The position numbers and the translations under genes are program-made. The notes beneath the pieces were generated by a model. That model ran no database searches. It worked only from the letters and a program-made list of their open reading frames with translations, and was not told the DNA's origin. From Bacteroidota bacterium (GTDB taxonomy: Bacteria > Bacteroidota > Bacteroidia > Flavobacteriales_F > PHOS-HE28): 23,557 bases of DNA. This document shows positions 7,710 through 15,854 of the stretch, in pieces (within the stretch, counting starts at the first letter, position 1; each line of letters begins with the position of its first letter). The stretch is from NCBI GenBank assembly GCA_023430325.1, contig JAEZAU010000167.1, positions 1 to 23,557 of the forward strand, written 5' to 3'.

Positions 7710-7720
7710 TCCGTCACTGA

Positions 7721-9784
7721 ATGCACCACCGCACCACCTCATACATCGATGGCCGCTGGATAGCGGTGGTGGCGGTATTGGTATCGGGTCTTCAACTTTC
7801 CGCGCAACAGGATACGGTTCCCACCGCTACTGAGGAATTCAAGCTGAGGCCTTCCTTCGGCATCGGTGCCGGCATGTTCTCCTTCTTCGGTGATGTGGGC
7901 AACGATCATGGATCGTACAATCCGCTGGTGACACGCATCGGCTATGAATTGCGCGCCACCACGCCGATAACACCCTGGCTGGAAGGAGGACTCTATGCTT
8001 TGCACGGGCGCCTCGGCGTTAACGAACGCAGCCTCTCACGCAACCTGAATTTCGAATCGCGGATCACTGTCGGGGGTCTCCAGTTCCGGTACAATTTCCA
8101 TCATCTGCTCAACCCCGGCCGCAAGGTGGAACCGTTCTTTACCGTGGGATTCGAGTCCGTGGAATTCCTTACCAAGACGGACCTGTACGATCGCGAAGGG
8201 CGCATGTACAATTACTGGAGCGATGGAAGCATCCGCGATATAGCCGAGAACGCTCCCAACGCTGCGGATGCATCCATCATACAACGCGACTATACGTATG
8301 AGAGCGATGTGCGCGAGTTGAATTCCGATGGCTTCGGCAAATACCTGGAGCGCACATGGGCCCTACCCGTTGGCATCGGCGCACGAATGGACTTTGGTGG
8401 TGGGTTCGATCTGCGCGTGGGCACTACGATCCACTATACCATGAGCGACTTTATCGATGGGGTTAGCGATCAAAGCGTGGAGAACAGGAAAGGCGATAGC
8501 CGCAACGATCGTTTCATCTACTCATCCGTTTCGATCGGGTATGCCGTGCCGCTTCAACGCAAAGCGAAACAACCCAGAACAACACCGCTCAAGTCCGAAG
8601 AGCTCGATCTCATCGTTCTCAATGAAGATGAGGATGGCGATGGCATAAAGGACGTGCGCGACTGGTGCCCCCACACTCCTTCAGGCACCAGTGTGGACCT
8701 GAAAGGCTGCCCGGTGGATGGTGACATGGACATTGTTCCCGACTACCGCGATGATGAACTGAACACCGATCTGGGCGCGCCCGTGGACATGCGGGGCGTT
8801 TCACTTACCGATGAGGACTTTCTGAAGCGTTATCTGGCCTTCCGCGATTCGGGCAACGTGGCCATGAACTATTCACGGGTGGAAAGCTTCGGCCCCATGC
8901 CGCCACGCAAGGATAGCAAACGTGTCTATGTGGTGCAGGTGGGCTCGCAGGTGGAAGGCATCAACGAAGACCTCATCCAAAAGATCCTCAGCATTCCCGA
9001 TGTGCGTACGATCGAACGGAACGACACCACCTATTATGTGGTGGGCAACTACGAGAAACTTCCCGAAGCACTGCGTCGCGAACTTGAATTGAGCGCGGGT
9101 GGCATCGAGGGCATGGTCATGGCCGAAGAGAACGGCAAGCTCATCGACATCTCCAAGCAGACCGTGCTCGAACGTGCGCGGCTTTCCGGTGAAGAGCGTG
9201 CAGAAGAAAGCCGTGGTGCCATCATCCGCGTGCAACTGGGTGCCTTCCGTCACAAGGTGGCCGATGCATTGTTCAAGGACATGGAAGGCGTGGTGGCATT
9301 GAAGGGCGATGATGGCATCACACGCTATTTCAGCGGATCGTTCACCGACATCAACCAGGCTGCACAGCACAAAGTGCAGATGCTGCTAAGGGGTTTTGAA
9401 GGGGCATTCCTGGTGGCGTACAAGGATGGAAAACGCGTGTCACTGAAAGAGGCTGGTGCCATTCCCACCGGTCCAGAGGATCTCTCGAAACTTCCTCCCA
9501 GCAGCCTCAACAAGGAATTGCTCGTGTACCGCGTGCAGGTGGCCACCTTCGCAGGCAATACACCGATCGATGCCATGGCAGACATCCTGGAACTTGGCGA
9601 AGTGCGCCCCGTACCAGGCCAGGGAACGGTGAGATATTTCCATGGATCGTTCGAGACACGTGAAGAAGCCGAGAAAGCCATGGAGAAGATCCGCGCAAAG
9701 GGCTTCCAAGATGCGTTCGTCGTAGGCGACGTGCATGGCCACATCATCACCGCAGATGATGCCGATCATCTGTTAGGCCGGTAG
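7721..9784 (+). CDS. Outer-membrane beta-barrel protein with thrombospondin-type-3 repeats and three SPOR-like domains
   Basis: The product has 687 residues with a signal peptide (GRWIAVVAVLVSGLQLSAQQ, about 11-30). Residues about 40-278 alternate as expected of an outer-membrane beta-barrel (SFGIGAGMFSFFGDVG ... FIYSSVSIGYAVPL). Residues about 300-345 are calcium-binding type-3 repeats (DEDGDGIKDVRDWCPHTPSG, then KGCPVDGDMDIVPDYRD). In OmpA-type proteins an OmpA_C peptidoglycan-binding domain comes next; here there are instead three SPOR-like units at about 400-478, 500-578 and 602-680. Units 2 and 3 keep the pattern VQ(L/V) ... RYFxGSF ... GFxxAFxV, while unit 1 is more diverged. The likely role is to tie the outer membrane to peptidoglycan. 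It is the second gene of the operon with 6327-7709 (11-nt gap), and repeat copy D follows its stop codon by 18 bp. Confidence 0.8.
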   Translation: MHHRTTSYIDGRWIAVVAVLVSGLQLSAQQDTVPTATEEFKLRPSFGIGAGMFSFFGDVGNDHGSYNPLVTRIGYELRATTPITPWLEGGLYALHGRLGVNERSLSRNLNFESRITVGGLQFRYNFHHLLNPGRKVEPFFTVGFESVEFLTKTDLYDREGRMYNYWSDGSIRDIAENAPNAADASIIQRDYTYESDVRELNSDGFGKYLERTWALPVGIGARMDFGGGFDLRVGTTIHYTMSDFIDGVSDQSVENRKGDSRNDRFIYSSVSIGYAVPLQRKAKQPRTTPLKSEELDLIVLNEDEDGDGIKDVRDWCPHTPSGTSVDLKGCPVDGDMDIVPDYRDDELNTDLGAPVDMRGVSLTDEDFLKRYLAFRDSGNVAMNYSRVESFGPMPPRKDSKRVYVVQVGSQVEGINEDLIQKILSIPDVRTIERNDTTYYVVGNYEKLPEALRRELELSAGGIEGMVMAEENGKLIDISKQTVLERARLSGEERAEESRGAIIRVQLGAFRHKVADALFKDMEGVVALKGDDGITRYFSGSFTDINQAAQHKVQMLLRGFEGAFLVAYKDGKRVSLKEAGAIPTGPEDLSKLPPSSLNKELLVYRVQVATFAGNTPIDAMADILELGEVRPVPGQGTVRYFHGSFETREEAEKAMEKIRAKGFQDAFVVGDVHGHIITADDADHLLGR

Positions 9785-9801
9785 ATCGTATCGCTCTGTT
9801 A

Positions 9802-9884
9802 TTGGGCGAAATTTTTCAAGGGCGTTTCTTCGCCTGCAAGTCCTCCCTGCGGTCCGGGCTTTCCGGCTGCGCCACTTACGCAGA
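9802..9884 (+). repeat. Interspersed intergenic repeat, copy D (degenerate)
   Basis: The copy starts TTGGGCG (9802-9808), 18 bp after the stop codon of the barrel/SPOR gene. It has no strong hairpin, then continues CTTCGCCTGCAAGTCCTCC, GGTCCGGGCTTTCCGGCTGC and CTTACGCAG. The order of blocks is the same as in copies A-C, but this is the shortest copy. Confidence 0.5.
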
Positions 9885-10010
9885 TCATCCTCATCCATAG
9901 GCATACGATCACTGGAATTCGATCCGTCCATCGCACCGAGCACGATAAAAAGCCACATTTGCAATAGCGGATCGGCCCGATCCGTTCCACGCTCAAGGAT
10001 CACCACACTC

Positions 10011-13000
10011 ATGCCATCTTCCAGCCTGTCAAAGCAATTGCTCTGGCACATCGTTGCGTGCCTTCTCCTTCTCGCTGCATGCCGCAGCAACGATCAGCGG
10101 CTGGAACCCGATCGGGCGTTCACTCCCTTCATACCGGCATTCACCGCAGGCCATATCAGCGCACGATCGCCGATCGTGGTCCGCATTGCCGATGATCAGC
10201 GCCTGGCAGATACCAGCGATGCAGTGCTGCAAGGACTCTTCGATCTGGAACCTGCCGTGAAAGGCCGTGTCACCATACAGGATCGCAACACGTTCGTCTT
10301 CCAGCCCGATGCACGTCTGGAACAGGATCGCACATACACCGTCACCTTTCATCTCGGCAAGGTGGTCGATGTGAAAAAGGAACTGAACGATTTCAAATTC
10401 CAGATCACCACGTTCGCTCAGAACATCAATGCACATGTGAGTGAGATGCGATCCATTTCGCCCAATGACCTCACCTGGCAGCGGCTTCATGTTTCGGTAT
10501 CCACTTCAGATGATGCCACCGGCCAGCCTTTGGAGGATTGTTTCACCGTAACGCAAGGCGATCGTACGCTGCCGCTGCAATGGGAACATGATGTGGATGG
10601 CCGTACGCATCGTTTCACGGTGGACAGTATTCGTCGTGGAGATGATGCCAGCACGGTCACCATTGGCTGGAACGGGGATAAGATCGGTGCCAGGGACAAC
10701 AAGGAGTCCATCGATCAGGAGATCCCTTCCATCAATACTCTTGCATTGATCTCATCACACACCAACACTGATGGTGAACAACAGGCCGTGCTCCAATTCT
10801 CCGATCCGTTGGATGCAGAACAGGACCTTGCCGGACTTGTGGGGATCGGCGGCGCTGATGATGTTCGCATCGCGATCGATGGTGCCCGGATCATCCTCTA
10901 TCCACAGAGCCGGCTCAGTGGCGATCAACAGGCGTTCGTTTCTGCGGGTGTGCAGAATGTGAACGGGCGCAAGCTCGGCCGCGACATCACCGTGGACCTG
11001 CGTTTCGAGGATCTCAAACCCGCAGTGCGCATGGTGGGCAAGGGTACCATCCTGCCATCTTCCGATGGACTTACGATGCCATTCGAGGCGGTGAACCTCA
11101 ACGCGGTGGAGGTGCGTGTGGTGAAGGTGCATGAAAGCAACGTGACCCAGTTCCTGCAGGTGAACCGGCTGGATGGTGAACGGGAACTGGCGCGAGTGGG
11201 CCGGCTCATCACCCGGAAGACCATACCGCTCAAGACATCGGACAATCCTGATCCTGGCCGTTGGAACCGCTATTTCCTCGATCTGGAAGATCTCTTCAAA
11301 GCTGAACCCGGGGCCATCTACCGCGTCTCGCTCTCTTTCGATCGAAGACATTCCACTTATCCATGCGAAGGCGCCGTAACGGAAGTATTACAACACGAGC
11401 GTTCCTGGGAAGATGAACAGGCCGCCTACGATCAGGCGCAGGATGACCACTACTATTATGAGGACCATTATTACTACGAGGAAGACTATGACTGGCGTGA
11501 ACGTGAAGATCCATGCAAGTCCTCCTACTATTCACAGAAACAGGTCTCGCGTAACCTGCTCGCGTCCGATCTCGGCGTAATTGTTAAACGTGGCAATGAT
11601 GGCTCGCTCTTCATGGCCGTGAGCGATCTGCTCACCACCGCCCCTCTCTCCGGCGTAAAGCTGGACGTGCTTGACATGCAGCGCAAGAGCATGGCCCAGG
11701 TGGTCACTGATAAGGAAGGACTTGCCACGCTTCCCAGAACTTTGCACAAGCCATTCCTTGTATTGGCCTCAAAGGGTGTACAACGCGGATATCTGAAACT
11801 GGATGATGGCGCATCCCTTTCGATCAGTGAATTCGATGTCCAGGGCCAGGCGATCGAGAAAGGACTGAAAGGCTTCATCTACGGTGAACGTGGTGTCTGG
11901 CGGCCGGGTGATTCGCTCTACCTCACCTTCATCTTGCAGGATGCGCAGAACAAGTTGCCGAAAGATCATCCGGTGGTATTGGAATTCACCGATCCGCGCG
12001 GCCGGCTGGATCAGAAGCATGTGCGCAATACGGGTGTGAACGGCGTGTACGGTTTCAGGCTCGCCACCTCTCCCGATGCGCCCACGGGAATGTGGGGCGC
12101 ACAGATCACCGTTGGAGGCACCACTTTCCATAAAGGCATCCGCATTGAAACGGTGAAGCCCAACAGATTGAAGGTGATGCTCGATCTGCCAGAAAAGCTC
12201 ACCAGCGGATCACCGGGCGTTAAGCTTCGATCCACCTGGTTGCACGGGGCGCCGGCGCGGGATCTCAATACCCGCGTCACCGTCACCATGTCACCATCAC
12301 AGCCCCAATTCAAGGGTTACGAGAGATACCAGTTCAATGATCTGCGCAACCATGTGCCCGGCGAAGAACATATCGCATTCGAAGGAAGGCTCAACGCGCA
12401 GGGTGAGGCCACCTTCCCATTATCGATCGCTCTGGGCAATACCGCACCGGCCGTGGTGAACACGAACATAGTAACGCGCGTCTTCGAGGCAGGTGGAGAT
12501 GCCAGCATGGACCGTGTGAGCATTCCATACTATCCCTATACGAGTTATGCAGGCATCCTTGCCGCAGAGCCTAACAGTGCCTGGGGCAGCTACATCACCG
12601 ACACTACATACAATTTCAAGGTGGTTAACGTGGATGCCGATGGAAAGCCGCTGGCCAATGCACAAATGATCGCACAGATCTACAAATTGCGCCATGATTG
12701 GTGGTGGGATGGTAACGCTGATGGTCCGGCCAACTACGTGAGTTCACCAAGCGTTGAATTGAAGCAGGAACATGAACTAACCACCGATGGCAAGGGGAAC
12801 GCGATACTGAAGTTCCGTATCGATCGTCCTGAATGGGGAAGCTTTGCCGTTCGCATCACCGATCGATCGAGCGGTCATTCAAGCGGCGTGCAGATCTACC
12901 TGGATTGGCCGGGCTGGGAAGGCCGCGCACGCAGAGGCCGGGCCGAACAGGCCGCGATGCTCACCTTCAATAGTGACAAGGAGAAATACAACGTCGGCGA

Positions 13001-15599
13001 TGAAGCCACGTTGATCATTCCTTCCAGCGGAAGCGGCCGTGCATTGGTAAGCCTCGAGAATGGAAGCCGCGTGCTTGATGCCGTGTGGATCGATCTGAAG
13101 GAGAAGGAAACGCGATACACCTTCCCCATCACCGGATACATGGCCCCGAACATCCACGCGCATGTAACCTTGGTGCAACCACATGCCAGCACTCTGAACG
13201 ATCTTCCCATCCGTCTCTACGGTGTCATCCCGATCCTGGTGGAGGATGCCGCAACGCGCCTGGCACCGAAGATCACCACACCGAAAGAGATCCGCACCGA
13301 TGTTCCGTTCAATGTGGAAGTAAGCGAAGCGACAGGTGAAGCGATGACCTATACCCTCGCGATCGTGGATGAAGGCCTGCTCGATCTTACGCGCTTCAAG
13401 ACCCCTGATCCATGGTCTCATTTCTATTCGCGCGAAGCGCTCGGCGTTCGCACCTGGGACATGTATGACGATGTGATCGGGGCGGTAGCGCGGCAGTTGC
13501 ACAGACTTCTCGCGTTGGGCGGAAGCGATGAAGTAAAAGGAGGTGATGCCGCTCGCGCCAACCGCTTCAAGCCGGTGGTGCGTTTTGTTGGACCGTTCAC
13601 GTTGCAGCGCGGCAAGAAAGCGCAACACCAGTTCACCATTAGCAATTATGTGGGCAGCGTTCGGGTGATGGTCGTCTCGAGCGATGGAGAGAAGGCATAC
13701 GGCAACGCAGAACAAGCGGTTCCCGTGCGCAAACCATTGATGGTGCTCGCCACCATGCCGCGTGTTCTCGCTCCGGGCGAGATCGCCGACCTGCCGGTGA
13801 CCGTCTTCGCCATGGACAGCAAGCTCAAGGATGTAATGGTGAAGATCGAGCCGAACGATCTGCTTATTCCCGAAGGTCCTTCACAACGAACGATCACCTT
13901 CAACAGCACCGGCGATCAAGTAGTCACCTTCAAGGTGAAAGTGAAGGATGCTGTTGGTGTCGCGAAGATGAAGGTAAGCGCCGAAGGCGCGGGTGAAAGC
14001 GCCAGCGAAAAGATCGAACTGCAGGTGAGACAACCGAATCTACCTGTCACCGATGTCATTGAAAAAGTGATCGAGCCAGGTAAGAACTGGACCTATACAC
14101 CGGCACCGCTCGGTGTGGCAGGTACCAACAGCGCCTACCTGGAGATCAGCAGCATTCCTCCGGTGGACATGGGCCGTAGGCTTCAATATCTGCTCGGCTA
14201 TCCACACGGCTGCCTGGAGCAGACCACTTCCAAAGCTTTTCCGCAACTCTATGTTTCCAAGGTGATGGAGCTACCGCATAAGGCCGATGCCATGGCAAGA
14301 AGCAACGTGGAGGCAGCACTCCGGAAAATGGTGCAGTTCCAGCGGCATGATGGCGGCTTCAACTATTGGCCCGGTGGCGATCACTACGATACATGGACGT
14401 CCATCTATGCCGGCCACTTCATCATCGAGGCCGATCGCATGGGCTTCACTATTCCCGGCAACATCAAGAACAACTGGCTCAACTTCCAACGGCGCTTGGC
14501 CCGTGAATGGGATCCGCACAGTGAACGCGATGGATGGAGCCGCCACCAGTCACAGCTCACACAAGCTTATAGGCTCTATGTTCTTGCGCTTGCGAAAAGC
14601 AATGAGGTGGGCGCCATGAACAGGTTGCGCGATCAGAAAGATCTCGATCTACGCACGCGATGGACCCTGGCCGCAGCATACGCGCACATCGGCCGTAATG
14701 ATGCCGCCAAAGAATTGATCAAAGGTCTGGGCACCGATGTGGAAGCTTACCGCGAACATGCGTTCACCTATGGATCGGACCTACGTGATGAAGCGCTGAT
14801 CGCCGATGCATTGATCGTCATGGGTGACATGGAGACCGCCGCAAAAGTGGTACAACGGATCGGCCGCATGCTCGCCAGTGAGGATTGGTACAGTACGCAG
14901 AGCACTGCATTCGGACTTTTAGCGGTATCAAGACTTGCTGAAAAGAGTTCGCTCGGGAAAGGCATCACCTACGATCTTTCCATCAACGGGAAAGGTGGCG
15001 AACGCTCCAGTGAAAAAGCGATCATCCGTTCTGAGCTACCGGCACCCAACGGCAAGGCGGCTCTCTCGCTCACCAACAAAGGCAAGGGTCTTCTCTACGC
15101 GCGTCTCGTGCGCACAGGCACCCCGCTTGCAGGCAACGAGATGGCTACCGACAATGGCCTGAACATGGATATCGTCTACAAACGCATGGATGGTTCACCG
15201 ATCGATCCATTATCGATCGATCAAGCCACCGATCTGATGGCCGTGGTCACCATCCAACATCCGGGCATCGGTGACAATTACTACCAGATGGCCCTCACGC
15301 AGATATTCCCTTCCGGCTGGGAGATCCGCAACGCACGCCTCGAAGGCACCGAACATGTGCAGAAAGAAAGCTACTACACGTACCGCGACATCCGCGATGA
15401 TCGCGTCATGACCTATTTCGATCTGCCCCGCGGTGGAAAGGTCACCTACCATGTACTGCTCAATGCCGCATACACCGGACGTTACTATCTGCCCGGTGCG
15501 CATTGCGAGGCCATGTACGATGTCACCGTTAACGCGCGCAGCAAAGGCCGCTGGGTGGAAGTGGTGACACCCGGCACGGCAGGGGTAGCGGTGAAATAG
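10011..15599 (+). CDS. Alpha-2-macroglobulin family lipoprotein with intact thioester
   Basis: The product has 1862 residues, longer than E. coli YfhM (about 1650). A lipobox LAAC puts the lipidated Cys at position 24. A Big_5-like Ig domain (about 38-135) follows, then an MG2 domain (FIYGERGVWRPGDSLYL, about 622-720) and a bait-region/MG domain starting near 982 (FNSDKEKYNVGDEATL). An A2M-type domain lies near 1185 (FVGPFTLQRGKKAQHQF). The thioester domain has PHGCLEQ with Cys1401 and Gln1404 and the companion GGFNYWPGGDHYDTWTSIYA, and a receptor-like C-terminal domain follows. The family traps attacking proteases: bait cleavage exposes the thioester, which links covalently to the protease. 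Between Cys452 and Cys502 lies an acidic, Tyr-rich stretch. In many proteobacteria the gene sits next to pbpC, a peptidoglycan polymerase; no pbpC is present here. Upstream neighbours are the SPOR operon; repeat copies D and C bracket the gene. Confidence 0.93.
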   Translation: MPSSSLSKQLLWHIVACLLLLAACRSNDQRLEPDRAFTPFIPAFTAGHISARSPIVVRIADDQRLADTSDAVLQGLFDLEPAVKGRVTIQDRNTFVFQPDARLEQDRTYTVTFHLGKVVDVKKELNDFKFQITTFAQNINAHVSEMRSISPNDLTWQRLHVSVSTSDDATGQPLEDCFTVTQGDRTLPLQWEHDVDGRTHRFTVDSIRRGDDASTVTIGWNGDKIGARDNKESIDQEIPSINTLALISSHTNTDGEQQAVLQFSDPLDAEQDLAGLVGIGGADDVRIAIDGARIILYPQSRLSGDQQAFVSAGVQNVNGRKLGRDITVDLRFEDLKPAVRMVGKGTILPSSDGLTMPFEAVNLNAVEVRVVKVHESNVTQFLQVNRLDGERELARVGRLITRKTIPLKTSDNPDPGRWNRYFLDLEDLFKAEPGAIYRVSLSFDRRHSTYPCEGAVTEVLQHERSWEDEQAAYDQAQDDHYYYEDHYYYEEDYDWREREDPCKSSYYSQKQVSRNLLASDLGVIVKRGNDGSLFMAVSDLLTTAPLSGVKLDVLDMQRKSMAQVVTDKEGLATLPRTLHKPFLVLASKGVQRGYLKLDDGASLSISEFDVQGQAIEKGLKGFIYGERGVWRPGDSLYLTFILQDAQNKLPKDHPVVLEFTDPRGRLDQKHVRNTGVNGVYGFRLATSPDAPTGMWGAQITVGGTTFHKGIRIETVKPNRLKVMLDLPEKLTSGSPGVKLRSTWLHGAPARDLNTRVTVTMSPSQPQFKGYERYQFNDLRNHVPGEEHIAFEGRLNAQGEATFPLSIALGNTAPAVVNTNIVTRVFEAGGDASMDRVSIPYYPYTSYAGILAAEPNSAWGSYITDTTYNFKVVNVDADGKPLANAQMIAQIYKLRHDWWWDGNADGPANYVSSPSVELKQEHELTTDGKGNAILKFRIDRPEWGSFAVRITDRSSGHSSGVQIYLDWPGWEGRARRGRAEQAAMLTFNSDKEKYNVGDEATLIIPSSGSGRALVSLENGSRVLDAVWIDLKEKETRYTFPITGYMAPNIHAHVTLVQPHASTLNDLPIRLYGVIPILVEDAATRLAPKITTPKEIRTDVPFNVEVSEATGEAMTYTLAIVDEGLLDLTRFKTPDPWSHFYSREALGVRTWDMYDDVIGAVARQLHRLLALGGSDEVKGGDAARANRFKPVVRFVGPFTLQRGKKAQHQFTISNYVGSVRVMVVSSDGEKAYGNAEQAVPVRKPLMVLATMPRVLAPGEIADLPVTVFAMDSKLKDVMVKIEPNDLLIPEGPSQRTITFNSTGDQVVTFKVKVKDAVGVAKMKVSAEGAGESASEKIELQVRQPNLPVTDVIEKVIEPGKNWTYTPAPLGVAGTNSAYLEISSIPPVDMGRRLQYLLGYPHGCLEQTTSKAFPQLYVSKVMELPHKADAMARSNVEAALRKMVQFQRHDGGFNYWPGGDHYDTWTSIYAGHFIIEADRMGFTIPGNIKNNWLNFQRRLAREWDPHSERDGWSRHQSQLTQAYRLYVLALAKSNEVGAMNRLRDQKDLDLRTRWTLAAAYAHIGRNDAAKELIKGLGTDVEAYREHAFTYGSDLRDEALIADALIVMGDMETAAKVVQRIGRMLASEDWYSTQSTAFGLLAVSRLAEKSSLGKGITYDLSINGKGGERSSEKAIIRSELPAPNGKAALSLTNKGKGLLYARLVRTGTPLAGNEMATDNGLNMDIVYKRMDGSPIDPLSIDQATDLMAVVTIQHPGIGDNYYQMALTQIFPSGWEIRNARLEGTEHVQKESYYTYRDIRDDRVMTYFDLPRGGKVTYHVLLNAAYTGRYYLPGAHCEAMYDVTVNARSKGRWVEVVTPGTAGVAVK

Positions 15600-15607
15600 A
15601 AAGGATA

Positions 15608-15727
15608 TTTGGGCGTGCCCCTTCCTCATTTTCTAAAAAATGAGGAAGGGTCGCGCTCTTCGCTATAGTCCTCCCTCCTGCCGTCGGTGCGGGCTGCCGC
15701 TGCGATCGCTCACGCGCTGGCGCAGTG
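15608..15727 (+). repeat. Interspersed intergenic repeat, copy C, with a 14-bp perfect hairpin
   Basis: The copy starts TTTGGGCG (15608-15615), 9 bp after the macroglobulin stop codon. CCCTTCCTCATTTT (15619-15632) pairs perfectly with AAAATGAGGAAGGG (15637-15650) around a CTAA loop. Then come CTTCGCTATAGTCCTCC, GTGCGGGCTGCCGCTGCGATC, and GCGCTGGCGCAGTG (15714-15727), the last identical to the end of copy B. The hairpin has no T tract after it, so it is not a classical intrinsic terminator, but it could define or protect the mRNA 3' end. Confidence 0.7.
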
Positions 15728-15746
15728 CAGGGTGATCTCGCCCAGC

Positions 15747-15762
15747 CAAGGAGTTCTCCTTG
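15747..15762. promoter_or_regulatory. Perfect short inverted repeat upstream of the T9SS cargo gene
   Basis: CAAGGAG and CTCCTTG are separated by TT, a 16-bp near-palindrome 93 bp before the chosen start at 15855. It could be a dimeric regulator site or a small RNA hairpin. No known motif is recognised. Confidence 0.25.
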
Positions 15763-15854
15763 CACATCTATGATCGATCTGCATCGATCGACACCCAACC
15801 CTTTTGCGTTCCCCGCGTCTTTATACCGTAAGCCACATTTTATCTTATCAGATC

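Noticed and set aside
12879..13715. Open frame of 278 codons on the minus strand inside the macroglobulin gene
   Set aside because: It is an antisense shadow of a confidently assigned gene, with no recognisable features.
15619..15650. Strong hairpin after the macroglobulin gene as a Rho-independent terminator
   Set aside because: The 14-bp stem is followed by TCGCGC, not a T tract, on either strand's reading, so it is treated as part of repeat copy C.
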